From positions 1 to 24,371 of IMG/VR virus record IMGVR_UViG_3300043464_000319: 24,371 bases of DNA; one strand, 5' to 3'. Source of the DNA: a virus. The notes below the pieces were generated by a model. It was not told the DNA's origin and made no database searches. It saw only the letters and a program-made list of their open reading frames with translations. Shown one piece after another: positions 5,922 to 12,595 of this stretch (positions are counted from its first letter, which is position 1; each line of letters opens with the position of its first letter). Position numbers and translations under genes: made by a program.

Positions 5922-6235
5922 TGAAAACATTTATTCAATTAAAAGATGGTATCGGGTTTGCCTTTATTGACACACCTAGTGATACAGACGGTATTGAGGT
6001 TACATTTGGTACTGGAGAGTCTTATATTAAGAAACAACTAATTAATGATGAGTGGGTAGAAGCCCCAATTATTAAATATGCAAATTTAGGTACAGATGGA
6101 CGTATTGTTGAAGTATTATCAACAGTATTTAGTAGTGTTGTTGGAGATAATCCAATTATTCCAGAAGGACTAGATCTTTTGTCTACTTGGAATGGTACCT
6201 CTTGGGTCGCACCACAATCTTCAGATGAAGAATAA
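5921..6235 (+). CDS. 104-residue unknown phage protein in fibre operon
   Basis: An acidic protein with an N-terminal 'MKTFIQLKDGIGFAFI', a middle containing 'NDEWVEAPIIKYANLG', and a C-terminal 'TWNGTSWVAPQSSDEE'. The 'WNGTSWV' box followed by a short acidic tail is common at the end of small phage tail or fibre-accessory proteins. A fibre chaperone or accessory role is possible, but no family is recognised. It is coupled to the four-gene array by TAATG. Confidence 0.5.
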   Translation: MKTFIQLKDGIGFAFIDTPSDTDGIEVTFGTGESYIKKQLINDEWVEAPIIKYANLGTDGRIVEVLSTVFSSVVGDNPIIPEGLDLLSTWNGTSWVAPQSSDEE

Positions 6236-6262
6236 TAAGTAAAACAATAAAGGGGGGGTTTA

Positions 6263-6946
6263 GTGGATATTGTTTTTACTAATACTTTGGGATATAAAAA
6301 TATTGAGCCACCAACTCCTGCAACAAAAATGTTGCCAGGTTGGTATAAAGAAATGGATTCATATCTTAATGGAGAAAAATTAACTACAGGTGTGGGCATT
6401 AATTCTGGGACTATAAAAAGATGTATGCCTGTATTTGATGCAATAGTAGCGGGGTATATAATTACACTTCCAGCAGATGTTGCTGTTTATTTAAAAGATG
6501 GTGAGCAAAAGTTTCATTCTGCAGATTTTAATTTAATAGATTTTCATCCAATTGAACAGGCTCCTACACATCCAGTAAAAAATAAATTTATATATCCTAA
6601 GTGGATCAATGTGTGGTCTATAAAAACACCACCAGGATACTCAACATTATTTGTAAATCCAATGCATCATAGCCTGCCTTTTACAATTTTGCCTGGGATA
6701 GTAGATACAGATAAGTATACTGCTCCAGTAAATTTTCCTTTTGTAATCAATGACATTAATTTTGAAGGAATAATTCCAAAAGGCACACCTATTGCTCAAG
6801 TGATTCCTTTCAAAAGAGATCCTTGGGAGATTAAAATTGGCGGATTTGAAGAAATGCAAGAACAGTCTGACGTTTCTAATATATTAAAAACAAAGTTTTT
6901 TGATAGATATAAGAATGCTTTTAGATCATCTAAAGAATATAAATAA
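6263..6946 (+). CDS. DUF6065-like protein, 227 aa
   Basis: Soluble protein with features I associate with the DUF6065 family of phage and bacterial proteins. There is an N-terminal segment with 'PGWYKEMDSYL', a central 'PKWINVWSIKTPPGYSTLFV' (about residues 112-131) leading to 'HHSLPF', and a C-terminal 'IIPKGTPIAQVIPFKRDPWE' (about 172-191). The last piece reads like the end of a cupin-type double-stranded beta-helix, but a catalytic role is not established. The start is GTG at 6263 with a purine run (AGGGGGGG) just upstream. It lies directly before the sulfotransferase, which has its own promoter. The family call comes from memory of motifs and is moderately sure. Confidence 0.55.
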   Translation: MDIVFTNTLGYKNIEPPTPATKMLPGWYKEMDSYLNGEKLTTGVGINSGTIKRCMPVFDAIVAGYIITLPADVAVYLKDGEQKFHSADFNLIDFHPIEQAPTHPVKNKFIYPKWINVWSIKTPPGYSTLFVNPMHHSLPFTILPGIVDTDKYTAPVNFPFVINDINFEGIIPKGTPIAQVIPFKRDPWEIKIGGFEEMQEQSDVSNILKTKFFDRYKNAFRSSKEYK

Positions 6947-6997
6947 AACTTTACCTATTTTTCTGTTTAGTGTAGACTTTACAAAATAAAGACTTTG

Positions 6998-7006
6998 TGA
7001 TATACT
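6998..7006 (+). promoter_or_regulatory. Extended -10 promoter TGATATACT with -35-like TTTACA
   Basis: TATACT at 7001-7006 ends 7 nt before the ATG at 7014. It is one of the few promoters here with a fair -35 box: TTTACA at 6978-6983 with a 17-nt spacer. The sulfotransferase mRNA should be leaderless. Confidence 0.7.
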
Positions 7007-7013
7007 TTTTTGT

Positions 7014-7853
7014 ATGAATAAAAAATATTATTTTTTAGCAGGATTACCAAGAAGTGGCAACACTCTTCTATCAGCACTGCTAAATCAAAACCCAGAAATA
7101 TATAGCACCCCAATGAGTCCAGTATCTACTTTAATGTGGCAATACACAAATTCTTTTGGGTACATGGAACATATAGTGCGTAATGAAGAAAATCAGAATA
7201 GAGCAGTAGAACTGCTGTCTTGTTTTTTTGATATGTTCTACAAAGATGTAGAAAAGCCAATAATAATTGACAGGGAAAAAAGTTGGGGGACACCACTTGG
7301 TCTTGATTTAATTAAAAAATATGTTACTCCTACACCTAAAATAATAGTTACAGTTCGAGACATTCTAGAAATACTTGCCTCCTTTGTTGTAATAGATGCA
7401 GACTACCTAAAAAAGAATACCTTGGAATATGGAGCATTTATTAACAATTATCGTTCACATGAAGACACAATAGCAGAATATCTAATGCGTCCAAATGGAG
7501 AGATAGATCAGACGCTGCTATCTCTAGCATCTTCTTTTTATCCAGAAAATAAGGGTATGTTTCATATAGTAGAATATAACGATCTTATGTCAAAGCCAAA
7601 AGAAACAATGTCTGGAATTTATGAGTTTTTAGAAATACCCGATTATAAGCACGATTTTGATAATATAGAAAAGATAGAGTCAGACAATGACGCAATCCTA
7701 GGACTTCCTAGCAACCTACATGATATAAGAAAATCTATATCTAAGTCATCAACCTCTAAAGATATTTTATCAGATTACATAAAACATAAATACTCCAATA
7801 TGGAATTCTGGAGAGAAGGATCTCTTATGAAGGTTAGAGGAAAAGACTTTTAA
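7014..7853 (+). CDS. Sulfotransferase-family protein, 279 aa
   Basis: The N-terminus has the 5'-phosphosulfate-binding loop of PAPS-dependent sulfotransferases, 'LAGLPRSGNTLLSALL' (residues 8-23). A second element fits the 3'-phosphate-binding motif: 'IIVTVRDILEILASFVV' (110-126), with Arg115 and Ser123 eight residues apart as in the family. Enzymes of this fold move a sulfo group from PAPS to hydroxyl or amino groups of sugars, proteins or small molecules; the acceptor here cannot be read from sequence. Length is normal and no signal peptide is seen, so it should act in the cytoplasm. Its leaderless promoter and shared terminator (7857-7899) make it a single-gene unit after the fibre operons. 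Modification of a virion or host surface polymer is an inference. Confidence 0.75.
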   Translation: MNKKYYFLAGLPRSGNTLLSALLNQNPEIYSTPMSPVSTLMWQYTNSFGYMEHIVRNEENQNRAVELLSCFFDMFYKDVEKPIIIDREKSWGTPLGLDLIKKYVTPTPKIIVTVRDILEILASFVVIDADYLKKNTLEYGAFINNYRSHEDTIAEYLMRPNGEIDQTLLSLASSFYPENKGMFHIVEYNDLMSKPKETMSGIYEFLEIPDYKHDFDNIEKIESDNDAILGLPSNLHDIRKSISKSSTSKDILSDYIKHKYSNMEFWREGSLMKVRGKDF

Positions 7854-7856
7854 TAT

Positions 7857-7899
7857 AAAAAATACCCCCTAGCATATAGCCAAGGGGTATTTATTTTTA
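7857..7899. terminator. Bidirectional intrinsic terminator
   Basis: AATACCCC (7861-7868) pairs with GGGGTATT (7884-7891). It is flanked by an A-run on the left and TTTATTTTT on the right, so it can terminate both the rightward sulfotransferase and the leftward endolysin transcripts, which converge here. Confidence 0.8.
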
Positions 7900-7903
7900 A
7901 GCA

Positions 7904-8476
7904 CTATGCGTACTTAGTTGGAAATTTCTTTAACCATCTTTGTACAGGAGCAGTCTTAGCGTATTTCCAAGACTTCCAATCTGTTCCACCCTTGGTCATA
8001 TGAAATACAATTTCTGCATTTTTTACAGGGCTAAACAACTCAGCGTTAGCATCTAGGTCAAACTTATCTCTACGATCTGGTCCTAGATTACCGATCATAT
8101 TTATTTGGAATACCCCATAAGAACTGTCTCCAGTCTTAGCGTTTCCGTTAAAGGCAAAAGGTCTTCCATTTGACTCTGCCTTGGCAACAGCCCAAGCAGT
8201 CTTTAGACCCTTTCCAGTAAAGCCTACAGCCTTCAATAATTGAACTAAGTCATAGTCAGTCAAAGAATGTGCATTCTTATACTTTTCCAAGATAATTGCC
8301 TTTTTTGGCTTAGAAACCAAAAAAACCGACTTAGGGTCGGCAGGGGTAGTCACGGACTTATTACTCAATAAATTATTTTCAGTTGTATTTGTTAAAGCAT
8401 TGGCAGAATTGCTTACAGGCGCAAGCAGTCCAACCAAAGATAGGATTCCAATCCAAGCCATCTTGTCTCTTCTCAT
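7904..8476 (-). CDS. Secreted lysozyme/SLT-like endolysin, 190 aa
   Basis: A basic N-terminus and hydrophobic core (residues 7-21), then 'SNSANA' with a possible signal-peptidase site after Ala27, indicate Sec export. A linker follows (28-70), and then a lysozyme-fold domain (about 72-190). Glu101 in 'AKAESNG' is the likely catalytic acid, and 'SSYGVFQIN' (118-126) matches the second conserved element of transglycosylase SLT/goose-type lysozymes. It would cleave the glycan strands of peptidoglycan. ATG 8476 is chosen because AGGAGG (8485-8490) lies 8 nt before it; TTG at 8479 is too close. The gene runs against its neighbours, with its own promoter (8527-8535), a leader hairpin and a shared terminator. 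Virion-associated muramidase is the alternative to lytic endolysin. Confidence 0.75.
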   Translation of the reverse strand: MRRDKMAWIGILSLVGLLAPVSNSANALTNTTENNLLSNKSVTTPADPKSVFLVSKPKKAIILEKYKNAHSLTDYDLVQLLKAVGFTGKGLKTAWAVAKAESNGRPFAFNGNAKTGDSSYGVFQINMIGNLGPDRRDKFDLDANAELFSPVKNAEIVFHMTKGGTDWKSWKYAKTAPVQRWLKKFPTKYA

Positions 8477-8501
8477 CAAATAAACCTCCTAGAAACAAAA
8501 G

Positions 8502-8517
8502 CACCAGTTGTCTGGTG
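8502..8517 (-). promoter_or_regulatory. Leader hairpin of the endolysin mRNA
   Basis: On the minus strand CACCAG (8517-8512) and CTGGTG (8507-8502) pair around an ACAA loop. The stem begins 3-4 nt after the predicted transcription start and is followed by TTTTGTTT. It could stabilise the 5' end or act as a weak attenuator before the AGGAGG ribosome site. Confidence 0.5.
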
Positions 8518-8526
8518 TTACTACCA

Positions 8527-8535
8527 AGTATAACA
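8527..8535 (-). promoter_or_regulatory. Extended -10 promoter TGTTATACT for the endolysin
   Basis: On the minus strand TGT plus TATACT (8532-8527), with a possible -35 TTGCTT about 18 nt upstream. Transcription should start near 8520, giving a leader of about 45 nt. It diverges from the promoter at 8603-8611. Confidence 0.6.
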
Positions 8536-8602
8536 TGTTTTTGCCTCAAAAAGCAAACTTTTAACATTTTTATTAAATTGTTATAAAACCTTAACTATGA
8601 AG

Positions 8603-8611
8603 TGGTATAAT
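8603..8611 (+). promoter_or_regulatory. Extended -10 promoter TGGTATAAT
   Basis: TATAAT at 8606-8611, 10 nt before the ATG at 8622. The predicted leader is only about 3-4 nt. An in-frame ATG at 8610 overlaps the box and cannot be transcribed from it. Confidence 0.65.
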
Positions 8612-8621
8612 GGTAAATACT

Positions 8622-9152
8622 ATGGCTACAGGTTCAACAACAAACTATAACATTCCTTATCCACTATCGACTGATCCAGTCAATGTGCACGAGGATGTTC
8701 AGTCATTGGCAGAAACCATTGAATCTTTGCTTGGAACAGTTGGTCCTGCATACCAGACTCTTGATGTAACGAATAACAGTGGATCTTCTATTGCTAAAGG
8801 AAGTCCAGTTTACATTTCTGGGTATGGAACATCAAAACCAACAATAGCAAAATGTGATTCTGATGATCTAACAACATTTCCAGTAATTGGATTAGCAACA
8901 ACTGCTATATCTAACAGTTCTGATGGAGTTGTTCTTCTATCTGGAGTATTTTCAAATATTAATACAAACTCTTATGCCGTTGGGAACAAACTGTATGTTG
9001 CTAATGGTGGGGGATTAACTGCAACAATTCCAGCAACAGGCTCAGGAGCAGTGGCGGTAGTTTTAAAACAAAATACAACAACAGGAATATTACTAGTTGG
9101 ACAACCAAAAGGTAATGGCTCTTGGGGATCATTGAAAGCGGGTTTATCATAA
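8622..9152 (+). CDS. Fibre/virion structural protein, 176 aa
   Basis: The N-terminus 'TTNYNIPYPLSTDPVNVHED' (about residues 5-24), followed by the helix 'VQSLAETIESLLG', is a familiar opening of phage tail-fibre proteins and probably forms the attachment/trimerisation part. The C-terminal part (about 46-170) is beta-rich: 'GSPVYISGYG', 'FPVIGLATTAIS', 'GVFSNINTNSYAVGNKLYV' and a final 'TGILLVGQP'. This repeat-like order is seen in capsid-decoration or fibre-tip domains of the DUF2190 type. ATG 8622 is preferred because an upstream ATG lies inside the promoter. Its stop shares TAATG with the next gene. Confidence 0.6.
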   Translation: MATGSTTNYNIPYPLSTDPVNVHEDVQSLAETIESLLGTVGPAYQTLDVTNNSGSSIAKGSPVYISGYGTSKPTIAKCDSDDLTTFPVIGLATTAISNSSDGVVLLSGVFSNINTNSYAVGNKLYVANGGGLTATIPATGSGAVAVVLKQNTTTGILLVGQPKGNGSWGSLKAGLS

Positions 9153-9565
9153 TGGCAACTTATAGAGGTCAGGGAGCATCTACTTACGATATTGGTGAAG
9201 CACCCCCATTTGTAAATTGGACTGTTGTAAAAGGCGATACGGCCTCTTTTAAGATTTATCTAACAGATGATACTAAGCAGCCCCTAAACATCCCTGACTG
9301 GGATATAGAAGCGGAATTTAAAAGACCAACTACCCCAGTTGACCCACAAGTAATTACAGACACTGCAACCTTGATTTTTACTCTTACTCCAGAGCAAGAC
9401 CTAGATGATGCTGATGGTGAGTTTAAGGTTAATCTAACTGCAGCACAATCCGCACAACTAAGAACAAATGATATTTTTGATATTGAATTGCGTCTTCCAC
9501 AGGATACCCTTGTTTGGACAGTTGCTCAAGGGAAGATTATTCTCCTTGAGGATGTTACCAACTAA
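9152..9565 (+). CDS. Ig-like virion/baseplate accessory protein, 137 aa
   Basis: It has 'NWTVVKGDTASFKIYL' (about residues 20-35), then beta strands and the C-terminal 'LVWTVAQGKIILLEDVT', the order expected of BppU-N-like baseplate domains. It is a family member with the proteins at 782-1198 and 2056-2412. The middle contains a 'LTPEQDLDDADGEFKVNLTA' segment. Start ATG 9152 lies in the TAATG overlap with the previous stop; a longer frame reading from 9122 is unnecessary. Its own stop forms another TAATG with the next gene, so three genes (8622-9786) form one coupled unit. Confidence 0.6.
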   Translation: MATYRGQGASTYDIGEAPPFVNWTVVKGDTASFKIYLTDDTKQPLNIPDWDIEAEFKRPTTPVDPQVITDTATLIFTLTPEQDLDDADGEFKVNLTAAQSAQLRTNDIFDIELRLPQDTLVWTVAQGKIILLEDVTN

Positions 9566-9786
9566 TGGCAACAGTTGTTATAAATAACAATACCTCAGTT
9601 TTTACAACAGACATTGATAGAGTTTCTTTTCCCAGTGTAGAAATTACCCAGCCAAATCGGGGGGTAAATATAAACTCAGTACTTCCATTTAGAATAAGGT
9701 TTACCGCAATACAGATACCTTCATCTATTGGCAATGTCCCAGCAATTCCACTACAGGTTATTGGTTTCTCTAACTATATACTTTAA
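9565..9786 (+). CDS. 73-residue unknown protein in fibre operon
   Basis: A small protein beginning 'MATVVINNNTSVFTTDIDRV' and ending 'PLQVIGFSNYIL'. It is hydrophobic and beta-rich in character, without cysteines, transmembrane helix or known motif. Its start overlaps the preceding stop (TAATG at 9563-9567) and it ends just before the promoter at 9793. Like the 27-residue gene at 1199, it directly follows an Ig-like protein gene, so a small partner of that family is a reasonable guess, not proven. Confidence 0.5.
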   Translation: MATVVINNNTSVFTTDIDRVSFPSVEITQPNRGVNINSVLPFRIRFTAIQIPSSIGNVPAIPLQVIGFSNYIL

Positions 9787-9792
9787 AATATG

Positions 9793-9801
9793 TGATATAA
9801 T
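9793..9801 (+). promoter_or_regulatory. Extended -10 promoter TGATATAAT
   Basis: TATAAT at 9796-9801 ends 6 nt before the ATG at 9808. No Shine-Dalgarno sequence fits in the gap, so this is a leaderless start. Confidence 0.7.
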
Positions 9802-9807
9802 TCCAGT

Positions 9808-10254
9808 ATGGCCAAATTATCAATCGCAAGCATCAAGTCTCTGTTTCAGACTGGAGACCGTCCAAGTCAAACAAACTATGAAGACCTGATTGATAGCACA
9901 TCTGCAAGATCAACAGACCTTGGATCAGATGGTAACAACGAGTCTACAATCAACGGCATTGAAAACTCAACAATTTTTGATAACTTTTTAGCAAGTGAGT
10001 GGAGATCTGTAAAGTATATGATCTCAATTAAAAAGACTTCTGGTGGTGCAAATAAATATTGGGCCACAGAATTAACTATAGTCCCTGATGCTACAGATGT
10101 AAGCGTTAGTGAATATGGAACAGTAGACAATGATGGGAATATTGGCACCATCTCCGTGTCTAGAGCAGGAGATACAGTTTCATTAACTGTAGTTCCAGTG
10201 GGTGGACAAACCCCGATTACCTTGCGCTATTTGCGTATTGGTTTGAAGGCTTAG
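9808..10254 (+). CDS. Virion protein with shared C-terminal fibre domain, 148 aa
   Basis: The N-terminal part contains 'IKSLFQTGDRPSQTNYEDLI' (about residues 8-27), a common phage opening that may act as a tail-attachment helix. The C-terminal 84 residues are homologous by eye to the end of the 602-residue fibre protein just downstream: both run KY, a hydrophobic strand, KK, E-I/L, D, V, EY, V, G-x-I/L-GT, then a long strand pair. The C-terminal domain has therefore been copied between neighbouring genes. It is beta-rich and lacks catalytic motifs. A fibre-tip or trimerisation-head role is inferred. The start is fixed by the leaderless -10 spacing. Confidence 0.6.
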   Translation: MAKLSIASIKSLFQTGDRPSQTNYEDLIDSTSARSTDLGSDGNNESTINGIENSTIFDNFLASEWRSVKYMISIKKTSGGANKYWATELTIVPDATDVSVSEYGTVDNDGNIGTISVSRAGDTVSLTVVPVGGQTPITLRYLRIGLKA

Positions 10255-10267
10255 TTAAGGAGATAAA

Positions 10268-12076
10268 ATGGCAACAGTAACAAAAGATTTTAGAGTAAAA
10301 GCGGGACTGGTAGTTGAGGGATCAACTGCGACCGTTAATGGAAAGAACATTATCACAGCAGGTGTCGTTGACGCTAAAGGTGATTTGATTGTTGGTAGTG
10401 CTGACGATGCAGTAGCACGTTTGGGCATTGGTACAAATGGTCAAGTGCTTACAGCAAACTCAGGTGCGACATACGGCGTTGAGTGGCAAGCACCAGCAGC
10501 AGTTGGTGTATTTGGTTCAAGTATTGAGTTTGAAGGATCTACAGCAAATGATTTTGAAACAACACTTGCAGTAACTGATCCAACAGCAGACCGCACAATC
10601 ACACTTCCAGATGCAACTGGTACAGTAGCACTTACTTCAGATATTACAGTTAGTGCATCTTCAACAAACACATTTTCAAACAAGTCAATATCACTTGGTT
10701 CAAACACAGTAACTGGAACTACTGCAGAATTTAATGCTGCACTTACAGATTCTAACTTTGTAACTACTGGAGATACTGGAACTGTTACAAGCACAATGAT
10801 TGCAGACGGAACTATTGTTGATGGAGATATTAATGCATCAGCAGCGATTGCTCAGTCTAAGATTTCAGGTCTTACTACTGACCTTGGAAACAAGGCTTCA
10901 GCATCAGATCTTACAACTCACACAGGTGCTTCAACAGGAGTACACGGTGTAACTGGTTCAGTAGTTGGAACATCAGACACACAGACACTTACAAATAAAA
11001 CACTTACCTCTCCAGCAGTAGACGGAAACGGAATTGTTTTTGAAGGTGCTACAGCAAATGACTTTGAAACAACACTTACAGTTACAGACCCAACATCTGA
11101 CAAGACTATTACTTTGCCAGATGCTACAGGTACTGTTGCTCTTACAAACAACAAGTTAGATGTTTTTGCTGCAACTACTTCAGCAGAACTTCGTACAGTA
11201 ATCTCTGATGAGACTGGTACTGGCGGACTTGTTTTTGCTGATACCCCAACACTTATAACACCAAACATTGGTGCTGCAACTGGTACATCTTTGGTTCTTT
11301 CAGGGGACCTAACAGTTAATGGTACAACAACTACAATTAACTCAACAGAAATTACAGTTGATGACAAGAACCTTACACTTGGTTCAGTAGCAACTCCAAC
11401 AGATGCAGGTGCAGACGGTGGTGGTATTACTCTTAAGGGTGCTACAGATAAGACTCTTAACTGGGTAGATGCAACTGATTCATGGACCTCTTCAGAGCAC
11501 CTTGATCTTGCTTCTGGCAAGGTACTAAAGGTTGCTGGAACTCAGGTTCTATCAGCAACAGAGTACACAGGAAATGCTGCAACAGTAACAAATGGTGTTT
11601 ATACAACAAGCAAGATTTCAGCACTTGCTGCAACATCATCTTCAGAACTTGCATCAGTTATTTCAGATGAAACAGGAACAGGCGCTCTAGTATTTGCTAA
11701 TACGCCAACTCTTGTTACTCCAGAACTTGGTGCAGCAACAGGTACTAGCCTTGCTCTACCAGATGCCCTTGTTGGATCTGCAACAGCAACTGCTGGAACT
11801 TCAGCAACAACAATTGATACATTCTCAGCAACAACATATTCTGCTGCTAAGTATGTAGTTCAGATGAAAAAGTCTGGCAACATTGAAGTAATTGAAATTC
11901 TTGTTGCTGTAGATGGAGACAACAATGTTTATCTAACAGAGTATGCTAATGTACAAAGCAATGGTGAACTAGGAACAACAAATGCTGTTTATTCAAGCGG
12001 TAATGTTCTTCTTCAGGTTACCGCAGCCGCTGCAGACACTGCTGTTAAGGTAAGCAAGACCTACATCGAAGCATAA
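10268..12076 (+). CDS. Repeat-rich tail fibre protein, 602 aa
   Basis: Starts with an adapter-like 'TKDFRVKAGLVV' (residues 4-15), which also opens the protein at 12096. Two copies follow of a module ending 'TITLPDATGTVAL' (about residues 92-125 and 255-295) and two copies of one with 'VISDETGTG.LVFA.TPTL' (about 313-345 and 470-500). Between them lies a block with 'LTVNGTTTTINSTEITVDDK' (about 347-366) that recurs in the gene at 12596. The last 85 residues match the C-terminus of the protein at 9808. Such beta-repeat proteins are trimeric tail fibres in environmental phages. AAGGAG precedes the ATG; there is no separate promoter, so it is probably co-transcribed from 9793. Confidence 0.75.
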   Translation: MATVTKDFRVKAGLVVEGSTATVNGKNIITAGVVDAKGDLIVGSADDAVARLGIGTNGQVLTANSGATYGVEWQAPAAVGVFGSSIEFEGSTANDFETTLAVTDPTADRTITLPDATGTVALTSDITVSASSTNTFSNKSISLGSNTVTGTTAEFNAALTDSNFVTTGDTGTVTSTMIADGTIVDGDINASAAIAQSKISGLTTDLGNKASASDLTTHTGASTGVHGVTGSVVGTSDTQTLTNKTLTSPAVDGNGIVFEGATANDFETTLTVTDPTSDKTITLPDATGTVALTNNKLDVFAATTSAELRTVISDETGTGGLVFADTPTLITPNIGAATGTSLVLSGDLTVNGTTTTINSTEITVDDKNLTLGSVATPTDAGADGGGITLKGATDKTLNWVDATDSWTSSEHLDLASGKVLKVAGTQVLSATEYTGNAATVTNGVYTTSKISALAATSSSELASVISDETGTGALVFANTPTLVTPELGAATGTSLALPDALVGSATATAGTSATTIDTFSATTYSAAKYVVQMKKSGNIEVIEILVAVDGDNNVYLTEYANVQSNGELGTTNAVYSSGNVLLQVTAAAADTAVKVSKTYIEA

Positions 12077-12095
12077 TTAGAGACGGGAGTCAACT

Positions 12096-12554
12096 GTGAC
12101 AACAACCAATAGAGACTTTAAGGTAAAGCATGGGCTAGATGTAGCCCAAGGCGGTACTTTTGGCGGAACTGTCACAGTTGCCACTCCTACTCAAAATACA
12201 CATGCAACAACAAAACTATATGTTGATACAGTTGCGTCTGCTGCAGGAGTGGTTGTTGGTGCAACACCGCCAGTATCTCCATCAAATGGAAATTTATGGT
12301 TTGACACATTAACAGAAAGAGTTCATGTTTATTATGGATCTCAGTGGGTTGCTATTGCAACTCTTGAAGATGCAGAAACACTTCAAGATCACATTCACGA
12401 TACATCAATTGACGGATCTGGTCTTATTGTAAGTACTTTCGTTAGTGGCGGGGCATACAACGAACCAGGATATCTTGTTAGTGCTGGATTATATAATACA
12501 GTATCTTGGGAAGAAACCTGGGTAGGCGGAGAGGCAGTAGATAATTTTAATTAA
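12096..12554 (+). CDS. Fibre-associated protein, 152 aa
   Basis: The N-terminus 'NRDFKVKHGLDVAQGGTFGG' (residues 5-24) parallels the opening of the 602-residue fibre, suggesting a shared attachment peptide. Then comes 'THATTKLYVD', a phage-fibre motif, a 'PSNGNLWFDTLTERVHVYYG' segment (about 68-87) that resembles minor tail/fibre domains, and a C-terminal tail with 'DHIHDTSIDGSG'. The start is GTG at 12096 with GGGAG 6 nt upstream; no better ATG exists. Likely a second, shorter fibre or tip protein binding the same baseplate site. Confidence 0.6.
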   Translation: MTTTNRDFKVKHGLDVAQGGTFGGTVTVATPTQNTHATTKLYVDTVASAAGVVVGATPPVSPSNGNLWFDTLTERVHVYYGSQWVAIATLEDAETLQDHIHDTSIDGSGLIVSTFVSGGAYNEPGYLVSAGLYNTVSWEETWVGGEAVDNFN

Positions 12555-12559
12555 TTATC

Positions 12560-12568
12560 TGATATAAT
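12560..12568 (+). promoter_or_regulatory. Extended -10 promoter TGATATAAT
   Basis: TATAAT at 12563-12568, 27 nt before the ATG at 12596. AAGGGAGA (12583-12590) is the ribosome site. The predicted transcript start is near 12575. Confidence 0.6.
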
Positions 12569-12595
12569 ATGAACATACCACTAAGGGAGATGTAA

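Noticed and set aside
10441-11520. Long open frames on the minus strand under the 602-residue fibre gene, and similar ones under other fibre genes
   Set aside because: They mirror the repetitive Thr/Ala/Gly-rich codons of the plus-strand genes, lack promoters and ribosome sites, and encode low-complexity Val/Ser-rich sequence.
12569-12595. Eight-codon leader peptide directly before the ATG at 12596
   Set aside because: Its ATG overlaps the end of the -10 box, so it would lie upstream of the predicted transcription start.
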